DNA of 44,253 nt, taken from contig CAYMYN010000035.1 of the NCBI GenBank assembly GCA_964394665.1, positions 1 to 44,253 of the forward strand, given 5' to 3'. The notes beneath the pieces were generated by a model. That model saw only the letters and a list, made by a program, of their open reading frames with translations, searched no databases and had not been told where the DNA came from. Below, in pieces: positions 7,679 to 15,138 of this stretch. This DNA is from CAYMYN01 sp964394665 (lineage in GTDB: Bacteria > Planctomycetota > UBA1135 > GCA-002686595). Within the stretch, counting starts at the first letter, position 1; each line of letters begins with the position of its first letter. The translations under genes were made by a program, and so were the position numbers.

Positions 7679-8500
7679 CTACACCTGGGCGCCGAAGGCC
7701 GCCGGGCGCTCGCGCTGCGCCAAGGGGCGGCCCTCCTCGTCGAGGATCGCCAACACGTCGAGCTCGAGGCACTCGCAGGGAACGCCCAGGATCCCGCTCA
7801 GGGACGGTTCGGTGTTGCCCCCGTCGCCGGTCACGACCTCCTTGACGTAGGTGCCGTGCGCGGTGCGCAGGCGGATGCGGAAGCGCCGCTCCGCGAGCGG
7901 ATCGACGCCGAGCACCAGCACCCAGCGCTCGCGCACGAGGTCCGCGCGGCGGTGCGCCACCCGTCCGGGGGTCTTCTGGGCCACCTCGAGCCGCTGCCCG
8001 ACCAGGGCCTCGAGGGCCGCCGCGGGCACCGGCGCCGCGCTCTCGACCAGGGCCTCGTACTCCTTGGCGTGGTGCGTCTCCTTGATGACCCGCACGCGCG
8101 CCTTCTCGGTCCAGTGCAGGCCGCTGACCTCGAGCCGCCCGGCGTTGCGGCGGTTGATCTCGGCCTCGACCGCGGCCAGGTCGACGTCGGTGGCCTTGGG
8201 ATCGACGAGCTCGACCACGAAGGGCCGGCCGCGGCCGAGCATGCGCACGTCGACGTCCTCGCGGCCCGCGCCGTGGAACTTGTGCTTGCGCGTGCGGGCC
8301 GCCGCGCCCAGGACCCAGGCCACGAGCTCCTGCACCGAGTCGCGCGTCAGCTTGCCGAAGCCCTCGCAGCGCGCGCACTTCTTGCGCCGGCGGGGATGGC
8401 CCTTGCAGTCCGGGCAGAAGAAGACCGTCTGGGGCAGGTCGCGGGTGAGCTTCTTGTAGCGGCCCTCGACGAAGAGGTGCACGCTGCGGGGCGGCTGCAT
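7679..8500 (-). CDS. Pus10-type tRNA pseudouridine synthase, short bacterial form
   Basis: A 273-residue protein with the archaeal/eukaryotic Pus10 core. Residues 12-24 (EGRYKKLTRDLPQT) lead into a zinc-binding pair CPDC...CARC (Cys29, 32, 42, 45), then SVQELV, then FHGAGREDVDVRMLGRGRPFVVEL with the presumed catalytic Asp82 in GRED. Further on come KAHHAKEY-like THHAKEYEALV and, near the end, AHGTYVKEVVTGDGGNTEPSL. Pus10 makes pseudouridine at tRNA positions 54/55 in archaea. Known archaeal proteins have an additional N-terminal THUMP-containing half; here the protein starts just before the zinc site, so only the catalytic half is present. AGGAGG at 8508-8513, 7 nt from the ATG, fixes the start. 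Its RNA target in a bacterium is unknown. Confidence 0.88.
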   Translation of the reverse strand: MQPPRSVHLFVEGRYKKLTRDLPQTVFFCPDCKGHPRRRKKCARCEGFGKLTRDSVQELVAWVLGAAARTRKHKFHGAGREDVDVRMLGRGRPFVVELVDPKATDVDLAAVEAEINRRNAGRLEVSGLHWTEKARVRVIKETHHAKEYEALVESAAPVPAAALEALVGQRLEVAQKTPGRVAHRRADLVRERWVLVLGVDPLAERRFRIRLRTAHGTYVKEVVTGDGGNTEPSLSGILGVPCECLELDVLAILDEEGRPLAQRERPAAFGAQV

Positions 8501-8507
8501 GGGGAGT

Positions 8508-8513
8508 CCTCCT
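8508..8513 (-). promoter_or_regulatory. Strong Shine-Dalgarno site AGGAGG
   Basis: A perfect AGGAGG 7 nt before the ATG at 8500. Such sites are uncommon in this window and this one decides the start of the Pus10-like gene, which has a 5' leader of roughly 90 nt. Confidence 0.7.
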
Positions 8514-8595
8514 GGGTCTCGGGGGCGCGCGGCGCGCCCCGGAACGGCTCGAACGTTCCCGCACCAGGGGCCGACCCCCGGCGAACGGCGCGCCG

Positions 8596-8601
8596 AGCAT
8601 A
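8596..8601 (-). promoter_or_regulatory. Putative -10 element TATGCT
   Basis: TATGCT on the minus strand 95 nt before the pus10-like ATG. The long predicted leader agrees with the presence of a strong Shine-Dalgarno site. Confidence 0.45.
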
Positions 8602-8676
8602 GCCCGGCCCGTTGGCCGCGCAACCGCGGCTCCCGGGCCGCGAGTCCCGCGGCGTGGATCCCGCCCCCGCGGCCCG

Positions 8677-8682
8677 TACAAT
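8677..8682 (+). promoter_or_regulatory. Putative -10 element TACAAT
   Basis: TACAAT (five of six matches to TATAAT) ends 12 nt before the lgt ATG at 8695; a nearly leaderless transcript is predicted. Confidence 0.5.
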
Positions 8683-8694
8683 CCCGCCCCGCCC

Positions 8695-9612
8695 ATGCAT
8701 CCCTACCTGTTCGAGCTCGACCTGCCCTTCCTGGACGAGCCCTTCCGCCTGCGTTCCTTCGGGCTCCTGGTCGCGATCGGGTTCCTGGTCGGGGCGCACC
8801 TCCTGCAGCGCCTGGCCCGAAGTCACGGCGACGATCCCGAGGGCGATCCGGAGCGCTACAGCCGGGCCACGATGTGGATCCTGTTCGGCGTCTTCGGCGG
8901 TGCGCGCCTGTTCTACGTGATGGTCGAGGCCCTCGGCGGCACGCCGGTCGGCCGCTCGTACCTGGAGAACCCGCTGCGCATCCTGGCCTTCTGGGAGGGC
9001 GGACTGGTGATGTACGGCGGCCTGATCGGCGGCGTCTCGGCGGGCCTGGTGTGCGCCAAACGCGTCGGCATCCGGCTGGGCCACGGCCTCGACCTGGGGC
9101 TCGTGGCCGGCTTCGTGGGCCTCGCGATCGGGCGCGTGGGGTGCCTGATGGTGGGCGACGACCACGGCCGCGTGGTGCCCGACTCGCTGCTCTCGGCGCC
9201 CTTCCCGCTGGTCGTGCGCGTGCCCGAGGTGCTGCCCGAGGGCAGCCTGTTCGGCGCCGAGAACGCCGGGCGCGTGCTCTACGCGACCCAGGTCTGGATG
9301 GCGCTCAACGCGCTGGCCCTGGCCGCGATCGGGTACACGATCCTGCGCCGCCGGCGTTACGCCTGGCAGGTCAGCCTGTGGCTCCTGTTCCTCTACCCGA
9401 TCACGCGCTTCGTGATCGAGATCTTCCGCGGCGACCTCGTGCGCGGCCTGTGGTTCGGCGGCGCGCTCTCGACCTCGCAGGTCGTCTCGGCGGTCGCGGC
9501 GCCGATCTTCGGCGCGCTCCTGTGGCGCAACCGCCGCCGCGTCGATCCCCCGCCGCCGACCCGCAGGCAACCGCTCTCCCCGCAGGCCGGCCGCGCGCCG
9601 AGCCGCGCCTGA
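8695..9612 (+). CDS. lgt: Prolipoprotein diacylglyceryl transferase
   Basis: A 305-residue polytopic membrane protein of the Lgt family, which moves a diacylglyceryl group from phosphatidylglycerol to the lipobox Cys of prolipoproteins. The N-terminus LRSFGLLVAIGFLVG, the central FWEGGLVMYGGLIGG, the signature region AIGRVGCLMVGDDHGR (Arg147) and the final PITRFVIEIFRGD are all family landmarks. Variant residues: a Tyr (107) replaces the His of the HGG motif, and the usual GNFxNxE signature reads GCLMVGD. Several lipoproteins in this window would be its substrates. Start ATG follows a TACAAT element. It is followed after 3 nt by the RNase HII-like gene, so the two are likely one operon. Confidence 0.9.
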   Translation: MHPYLFELDLPFLDEPFRLRSFGLLVAIGFLVGAHLLQRLARSHGDDPEGDPERYSRATMWILFGVFGGARLFYVMVEALGGTPVGRSYLENPLRILAFWEGGLVMYGGLIGGVSAGLVCAKRVGIRLGHGLDLGLVAGFVGLAIGRVGCLMVGDDHGRVVPDSLLSAPFPLVVRVPEVLPEGSLFGAENAGRVLYATQVWMALNALALAAIGYTILRRRRYAWQVSLWLLFLYPITRFVIEIFRGDLVRGLWFGGALSTSQVVSAVAAPIFGALLWRNRRRVDPPPPTRRQPLSPQAGRAPSRA

Positions 9613-9615
9613 TCG

Positions 9616-10611
9616 ATGCGCGCCCACGAGCCCCAGGCCTACGCGGTCGTGGCGGGCCTCGACGAGGCGGGGCTGGGACCGATCCTGGGGCCGCTGACCA
9701 TCGGCCTGTGCGCGTTCCGGGTCACGCCGGGCGAGGCCTGCCTGTGGCGGCGCCTCTCGGACGCGGTCAGCCCCGAGCCCGCGCGCGATCGCGAGCGCCT
9801 GGTCGTCGCCGACTCCAAGCGTGTCTTCGCGCGCACGCCGCGCGGCCACCAACGGCTCGAGCGCGTCGCCCTGGCCTTCCTGGCGCAGGCTGGTTCCCTG
9901 CCCGCGGACGGCCGCGCCCTGCTCGAGGACAGCGCGCGGCGCCTGGGGACGCCGAGCCTGGTTCGCGAGGAACCCTGGGGTGAACTCCTGGCGGGCCCGC
10001 TGCCCCTGTGGTGCGAGAGCGGGCGCCTCGAGCTGCAGCGCGTGCGCCTGGCGCGCACCCTCCGCGCCACGGGCGTCGAGAGCGTGGAGACCCTCGTGCG
10101 CTGCGTCGGCACGCGGGAGCTCAACCGCGCCCTCGAGCGCACCGGCAACAAGAGCGACGCCCACTGGGAGTGGGTCTCGGCCTGCATCCGCCACGCCTGG
10201 GAGCGCTTCGGCGCCGAGGGGCTCGACCTCGCCTGCGACCGCCAGGGCGGGCGCATGCGGTACGGCCGGCTCGTCGCGGCGCTCTTCCCCGCGGCCGAGG
10301 TGCGCGTGCTGGGCGAGGGGCGCGAGCGCTCCGAGTACCTCGTCCGCGAGCCGCGCGGCGCGCGCCGCATGCATCTGACGTTCGCCGAGGGCGCCGAGGC
10401 GCGTTGGTTGCCCGTGGCCCTCGCCTCGTGCCTGGCGAAGTACACGCGCGAGGTCTGCATGCGGGCCTTCAACGCCTACTTCGCGGCCCTGCAACCCGGC
10501 CTGCGCCCCACCGCCGGGTACACGACCGACGGGCGCCGCTGGCTCGCCGAGGCCGCCCCGGCCCTCGCGCGGGCGGGGCTGGAACCCGAAGGGCTCCTGC
10601 GCGCGCGCTGA
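9616..10611 (+). CDS. Ribonuclease HII-like protein
   Basis: A 331-residue protein with RNase H type 2 landmarks. GLDEAGLGPILGPL (Asp16, Glu17) matches GVDEAGRGPLAGPV, ADSKRV matches DSKKL, ACDRQGG supplies Asp208, and EARWLPVALASCLAKYTRE lines up with the RNase HII stretch DARSLSIAAASIIAKVTRD, with Glu261 at the position of the fourth catalytic Asp. The protein is about 100 residues longer than typical RNase HII because of an insertion between the DSK motif and Asp208. Such enzymes cut RNA in RNA-DNA hybrids; whether this divergent member does so, or is a planctomycete-type paralog of other function, is open. It starts 3 nt after lgt. Confidence 0.7.
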   Translation: MRAHEPQAYAVVAGLDEAGLGPILGPLTIGLCAFRVTPGEACLWRRLSDAVSPEPARDRERLVVADSKRVFARTPRGHQRLERVALAFLAQAGSLPADGRALLEDSARRLGTPSLVREEPWGELLAGPLPLWCESGRLELQRVRLARTLRATGVESVETLVRCVGTRELNRALERTGNKSDAHWEWVSACIRHAWERFGAEGLDLACDRQGGRMRYGRLVAALFPAAEVRVLGEGRERSEYLVREPRGARRMHLTFAEGAEARWLPVALASCLAKYTREVCMRAFNAYFAALQPGLRPTAGYTTDGRRWLAEAAPALARAGLEPEGLLRAR

Positions 10612-10630
10612 CCGGGCCGACGAAGGTCGG

Positions 10631-10636
10631 TATCCT
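10631..10636 (+). promoter_or_regulatory. Putative -10 element TATCCT
   Basis: TATCCT in a G/C-rich gap, 54 nt before the GTG at 10691. Confidence 0.35.
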
Positions 10637-10690
10637 CCCCGCCCCCGCGGGTCCCCGCGGTCCTCCCCCTTCCCCCGCGCAGCGCACCCC

Positions 10691-12019
10691 GTGAAGACCG
10701 CCATCCTCGGCTCGGGCGTCTCCGGCCTGGCCCTCGCCCAGACCCTGACCGAGCGCGGCTTCCCGCGCTCGGACCTGCACCTCTTCGAGGCCGCCCCGGT
10801 GCCCGGCGGCCTGTGCCGCTCGCGCACCGTCGAGGGCTTCACCTACGACGTGGCAGGCGGGCACATCCTGTACAGCAAGGACCGGGCGGCCATGGACTGG
10901 ATGAAGGTCCAGGGCGGCGGCGAGGGGGCCTTCGTCGAGAAGGTGCGCGACACCCGCATCCGCTTCGGCGACCGCTGGGTGCACTACCCCTTCGAGAACG
11001 GGCTCGGAGACCTGCCGCCCGAGATCAACTTCGACTGCATCCAGGGGTACGTGAAGGCCTGGCACGAGCGCCTCGCGAGCGGCTCGGCCGCGCCGGACGA
11101 CTTCGCCGGTTGGATCCGCTGGCGCTTCGGCGAGGGCATCGCCCGCCACTTCATGGATCCCTACAACGCGAAGATCTGGAAACGCGATCTCGCCGAGGTG
11201 TCGAGCTCGTGGGTCGCGGGGCGCGTGCCCGAGGCGCCCATCGAGGACGTGCTCAAGGCCTCGGTCGGCATCCGCACCGAGGGCTACACGCATCAGTCGG
11301 TCTTCTACTACCCGCGCCAGGGCGGCTTCCAGGCCATCACCGACGGCCTCTACCGCGCGCTCGCCGATCGCGTGCGGCTCTCGACGCCGGTCGCGGAGGT
11401 GCGGCGCGTCGGCTCGGGCTGGTCGGTCGATGGCGAGGCCTTCGACCTGGTGGTCAGCACCCTGCCCCTGGACGGCTTGCCGCGGATCGTGCGCGACGTG
11501 CCGCGCGAGGTCGCCGCCGCGATGGAGGGGCTGGCGTACAACTCGCTCGTCTCGATCCTGGTGGCCCTCGAGCGCGAGCGCCACCCCGAGGACCTCTCCT
11601 GGATCTACCTCCCGCACGCGGACCAGGGGCCGGCGAACCGCGTCACCTACATGTCGAACTACGCGCCGGGCAACGCGCCGGAGGGGCGGACCTCGTTGAT
11701 GTGCGAGGTGACCTTCCCGGGGACGGCCCCCACCCCCGGGGCGGAGCTCGAGCGCGAGGTCCTGGCCGGGCTTCGGCACGCGGGCCTGGTGCGCTCGGGT
11801 GAAGTGCTCTTCACCGACCGCAGCACGGTGCGCCACGCCTACATCGTGTACGACCACCCCTTCGCCGCGCGCCGCGCGCGGGCCCTCGCCTGGCTCGACG
11901 AGGTGGGCCTGATCCCGCTGGGCCGCTTCGGCGCCTACGAGTACTGGAACTCCGACCAGTGCGTGATCGCCGCGCGCGCCCTGGCGCAGCGGCTGCTCGA
12001 ACGCGCGCGCACGGGGTGA
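10691..12019 (+). CDS. FAD-dependent oxidoreductase (amine oxidase/protoporphyrinogen oxidase-like)
   Basis: A 442-residue flavoprotein. The N-terminal Rossmann motif AILGSGVSGLALAQTL binds FAD, followed by EAAPVPGGLCRS and FTYDVAGGHILYSKD, typical of the amine oxidase/UDP-galactopyranose mutase-like group. Later, FMDPYNAKIWKRDL, FYYPRQGGFQAITDGLYRAL and FDLVVSTLPL are shared with that group; the C-terminal GRFGAYEYWNSDQCVIAARALAQ is the closing FAD-binding helix. No signal peptide. Substrate is not readable from sequence; homologs often lie in surface-polysaccharide or porphyrin contexts, and there is no such context here. The start is GTG at 10691 because the glycine motif begins five residues later. 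Confidence 0.85.
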   Translation: MKTAILGSGVSGLALAQTLTERGFPRSDLHLFEAAPVPGGLCRSRTVEGFTYDVAGGHILYSKDRAAMDWMKVQGGGEGAFVEKVRDTRIRFGDRWVHYPFENGLGDLPPEINFDCIQGYVKAWHERLASGSAAPDDFAGWIRWRFGEGIARHFMDPYNAKIWKRDLAEVSSSWVAGRVPEAPIEDVLKASVGIRTEGYTHQSVFYYPRQGGFQAITDGLYRALADRVRLSTPVAEVRRVGSGWSVDGEAFDLVVSTLPLDGLPRIVRDVPREVAAAMEGLAYNSLVSILVALERERHPEDLSWIYLPHADQGPANRVTYMSNYAPGNAPEGRTSLMCEVTFPGTAPTPGAELEREVLAGLRHAGLVRSGEVLFTDRSTVRHAYIVYDHPFAARRARALAWLDEVGLIPLGRFGAYEYWNSDQCVIAARALAQRLLERARTG

Positions 12020-12038
12020 GCCCGCCGGGCCCCCGCGT

Positions 12039-12419
12039 TCACCGGCCGCGCGCGAAGCGCGCCCACAGCCCGACCAGGGTCGCCAGGGGCAGGCGCCCCG
12101 TGCCGGGGAGCGCGCAGTAGAGGCCCGCGAGGGCGCCCACCAGGAGCGAGCTGCGCCGCGAGAGGCCCAGCCCACGCGCCAGGAAGTAGCCCGCCGCTCC
12201 CCCGATCGGGAAGCCCAGGCGCAGGCCCATCGGCCCCTGGGTCAGGAGGTCGATACCGTCCAGGAGAGCGCCCGCGAGCACCGGGCCCAGGGCCGGGCTG
12301 GAACGGTCCGAAGGCCCGACGCGGGCCCCGTCGCCGGAGGCCCCGTCCCAGGGCTGGTCCGCCGGCAGGCGCTCGACCTCGACCTCCAGCACCTGCTTTC
12401 CTTTACGCTCGTCGGACAT
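12039..12419 (-). CDS. Small membrane protein of unknown function
   Basis: A 126-residue protein. The first 45 residues are soluble and acidic (KGKQVLEVEVERLPADQPWDG). Two hydrophobic segments follow: LRLGFPIGGAAGYFLARGLGL and SSLLVGALAGLYCALPG, with a PLATLVGLWARF ending. I do not recognise the family. It converges on the FAD oxidoreductase gene with a 19-nt gap and runs divergently from the beta-propeller gene. The frame is open far upstream, but ATG at 12419 (MSDERKGK) gives the only sensible N-terminus. Confidence 0.65.
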   Translation of the reverse strand: MSDERKGKQVLEVEVERLPADQPWDGASGDGARVGPSDRSSPALGPVLAGALLDGIDLLTQGPMGLRLGFPIGGAAGYFLARGLGLSRRSSLLVGALAGLYCALPGTGRLPLATLVGLWARFARGR

Positions 12420-12519
12420 GGGCCGGACACCTTCCCCCGCCTCGCTCCGGGCCGCTCGCGGGCCCTCGTTCGCCGCCCCGACCGCGGCGCCGCGCGCGGA
12501 GGGAACGTCCGGGCCCCAG

Positions 12520-12525
12520 TAGAAC
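12520..12525 (+). promoter_or_regulatory. Putative -10 element TAGAAC
   Basis: TAGAAC, four matches to TATAAT, 29 nt before the GTG at 12555, in an otherwise G/C-rich divergent gap of 135 nt. Confidence 0.3.
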
Positions 12526-12554
12526 CCAGCTTCCCGCAACCCACACCGCCTCCC

Positions 12555-15014
12555 GTGGAAACCTCGACTTCGCGGCCTTCCCGCCGCTCCCTCCGTGTCC
12601 GGCGCAACTCCCCGCGCGCCGGCTTCCCGCTCGTCGGCGCCCTCTTCCTCGGCCTCTTCGCCTCCGCCTGCGGGGGAGGGGGCGGCGGAGGAGGCGGGAA
12701 CGGGACGCCGCCGACGGCGCCCCAGAACCTCTCCTATCCGGCGCGGCTGGTGATCCTCGAGCTCGACGAGGCGCTGGCTCCGCTGCAGCCGACGGTCACC
12801 GGCACGGTGAGTTCCTACACGGTCGAGCCCGCCCTCCCCGCCGGTCTGGTCCTCGATCCGGTGAGCGGCGTGATCTCCGGAGCGCCGAGCGCGATCGCGC
12901 CGCGCACGCGCCACACCCTGCGGGCCTCGAACGCCGGCGGGTACAGCGAGACGACCCTCGAGGTCCTGGCCCTGGGCCGGCCGCGCTTCGCCCTGCTGGT
13001 GAACGAGCTCGACAGCACCCACTCGCGCTTCGCCCTGGAGGGCGGTGACGGCGGGCGGATGCTGCACGCGGGGTATCACGCCCAGCCCGCTCCCCAGCTC
13101 GGGCCGCGGGAGATCGTGCTGCACCCCGGTGGGCTCTTCGCCTTCACCGTCGACGCCCAGACCGACACCGTGTCGGTGCACGCCGTCGACCCCGCCAACG
13201 GCCAGCTCGCCACCGGCGCGCCCCTCGCCGCGGGCCCCGCTCCGCACCACCTCGCCGTGCACCCCGAGGGGACGTTCCTCTACGTCGCCTCCGCCGGCGG
13301 CGACGCGTTGCGCACCTTCTCGATCGACCCCGCGACCGGCGCCCTGACCGCCGAGGACACGCTGGCCGTGCCCTCCGGCGTGCTCCAGCTCCTGGTCGAC
13401 CCGCTGGGGCGTTTCTTGATCTCGGTGCACTCCGGGACGAACGCCCTGCAGTCCTACCCCCTCGACCCGCAGAGCGGCCTGCCCAGCCTGGGTGATGCGC
13501 GGAGCTTGGCCACCGCGGTCCCCGTGCGGGCCGCGCTCGACGCCCATGGCGCGCACCTCTACCTGACGGTCGCCAACTTCGGTTTGGTGGTGCGTTATCC
13601 GGTAATCTCCGACGCCGGCACCCTGGGGACGTCCCAGAACCGCCAGGTGGGCGGCACGCCGACCTGGCTGGCGCTGCACCCCGAGGGGCGGTTCCTGTAC
13701 GTCGTCCGCGCGGAGGGCACCGACCTACGCCGCTACACGGTGGATCCCGCCACCGGGGTGCTGACGATCGACACCGACTTCGGCGACGCCCCGGCCAGCT
13801 CCCGTCTCTCCTTCGAGGAGCGCGGGCGCTGGGCGCACTCGATCGACGCCGCGAACCAACAGCTCGCGGTGCTCGAGTTCGACCCGACCGACGGCGCCCT
13901 GGTCGAGGTGCAGCGCGTCGGCACGCGCCGCGAGCCCCGGGCGATCGTCGTCCTGCGGGGCGCGTCGCCCCTCGCCCGGACCGCCAGCCAGCTCTACGTC
14001 GTGCAGACGGGCGCGGGCAGCCTGCGCACCTTCGACGTCGAGTCCGACGGCGACCTGAGCCTGAACGCCGTCGACGTTCCGACCGGGATCCTGCCCCTCG
14101 ACCTGGCCCTCGATCCGCGCCACCGCTGGGCCTTCGCACTGACCCAGGACGAGGTGCGTACGCTCGAGATCCAGTCCGACGGGTCCTTGGCGGACACCGG
14201 GCTGTTCGTGCCCACCGGCACGAACCCGGCCGCGATCACGGTCGAGCCCTCGGCGCGTTTCCTGTACCTCGTCGACCGGACGGACGGCGTGGTCACGCGC
14301 TACGAGATCGGAGTCGACGGTTCCCTCACCGCGGGGGCGCCCCTGGCCACCGAGCCGCAGCCGCGCTCCCTGCGCGTCGACCCCACGGGCCAGTACCTGG
14401 TGATCGGCACGGACGGTACCCAGCCGAACGCCCAGGAGGGTTCCGTGACGCCCTACCGCATCGACCCGCTCGACGGCTCCCTGACCCTCAGCGCGCCGAG
14501 CGCGCCCAGCGGCCCGGCGCCGGGCTTCCCCTCGCGCATCGCCTTCGACTCCCAGGGCCTCAGGGCCTACGCGACCTTGCTCGTGGCCAATTCGACGGTG
14601 CCCTACACCTTCAGCCTCGAAACGGGCGCCCTGGCCCCGGTCGCCCCGGGGACGAACTCCCAGACCGAGCCCTTCGACGTGCTGGTGACCGGCGATCGGC
14701 GCTTCGGATTCGTGGCCCTGCGCAACCCCAGCGGTCCGGGGCGGGTCAACGCCTACGACGTGCGGGCTTCGGACGGGGCGCTGCGCAACGAGACGCTGAA
14801 CAACTTCACGCCCAAGCAGAGCTTCACCGACGGGCTCCTGAACGCCCGCCGCCTGGCCCTGACCCCCGACGACGCGACGCTCTACGTCCTGAGCGAGGGC
14901 ACGTCCGAGGTGCGAATCCTGACCATCGACGCCGATGGGTTGCTCAGCACCTTTGGCGTGGCCTCCACGGCGTCGCTGCCCCTGGACATGGAGCTGCGGA
15001 TCGTCCTCGAGTGA
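12555..15014 (+). CDS. Lipoprotein with Ig-like and beta-propeller (lactonase/YVTN-type) repeats
   Basis: An 819-residue exported protein. A basic N-terminus and hydrophobic core end in FASAC, a lipobox with Cys39, followed by a run of nine glycines. A putative Ig-like domain follows (YTVEPALPAGLVLDPVSGVISGAP, PF05345 type). From about residue 150 to the end there are repeated blades such as HLAVHPEGTFLYVASAGGDALRTF, WLALHPEGRFLYVVRAEG and ITVEPSARFLYLVDRTDG, as in 6-phosphogluconolactonase-like propellers (PF10282). The number of repeats suggests two propellers. It is probably a surface or periplasmic binding protein; no catalytic claim is possible. It is convergent with the downstream gene across two hairpins. 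Confidence 0.85.
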   Translation: METSTSRPSRRSLRVRRNSPRAGFPLVGALFLGLFASACGGGGGGGGGNGTPPTAPQNLSYPARLVILELDEALAPLQPTVTGTVSSYTVEPALPAGLVLDPVSGVISGAPSAIAPRTRHTLRASNAGGYSETTLEVLALGRPRFALLVNELDSTHSRFALEGGDGGRMLHAGYHAQPAPQLGPREIVLHPGGLFAFTVDAQTDTVSVHAVDPANGQLATGAPLAAGPAPHHLAVHPEGTFLYVASAGGDALRTFSIDPATGALTAEDTLAVPSGVLQLLVDPLGRFLISVHSGTNALQSYPLDPQSGLPSLGDARSLATAVPVRAALDAHGAHLYLTVANFGLVVRYPVISDAGTLGTSQNRQVGGTPTWLALHPEGRFLYVVRAEGTDLRRYTVDPATGVLTIDTDFGDAPASSRLSFEERGRWAHSIDAANQQLAVLEFDPTDGALVEVQRVGTRREPRAIVVLRGASPLARTASQLYVVQTGAGSLRTFDVESDGDLSLNAVDVPTGILPLDLALDPRHRWAFALTQDEVRTLEIQSDGSLADTGLFVPTGTNPAAITVEPSARFLYLVDRTDGVVTRYEIGVDGSLTAGAPLATEPQPRSLRVDPTGQYLVIGTDGTQPNAQEGSVTPYRIDPLDGSLTLSAPSAPSGPAPGFPSRIAFDSQGLRAYATLLVANSTVPYTFSLETGALAPVAPGTNSQTEPFDVLVTGDRRFGFVALRNPSGPGRVNAYDVRASDGALRNETLNNFTPKQSFTDGLLNARRLALTPDDATLYVLSEGTSEVRILTIDADGLLSTFGVASTASLPLDMELRIVLE

Positions 15015-15044
15015 GCGCCGGGACACCCCGGGAATCACAGGCTT

Positions 15045-15061
15045 GCGGGAGGAACTCCCGC
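15045..15061. terminator. Hairpin 1 between convergent genes
   Basis: A 7-bp perfect inverted repeat GCGGGAG/CTCCCGC with a GAA loop, 31 nt after the propeller-gene stop. Probably part of a bidirectional terminator together with the larger hairpin just downstream. Confidence 0.5.
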
Positions 15062-15065
15062 GCTC

Positions 15066-15098
15066 CGCGCCACGGCCCTCCAGGGCGGCCGTGGCGCG
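15066..15098. terminator. Hairpin 2, bidirectional terminator candidate
   Basis: A 12-bp perfect stem (CGCGCCACGGCC paired with GGCCGTGGCGCG) and a 9-nt loop lie between convergent stops at 15014 and 15139. No T tract follows on either strand, as is usual in very GC-rich DNA. Confidence 0.6.
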
Positions 15099-15138
15099 CG
15101 CATCGAGGGGGCCGCGGGCGCGATCCCCGCGCCACCCC

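Noticed and set aside
12675..12710. Gly-codon run near the start of the propeller gene as a slippage or frameshift site
   Set aside because: The nine Gly codons are mixed (GGG, GGC, GGA) and the frame continues cleanly; a Gly linker after a lipobox Cys is a normal spacer.
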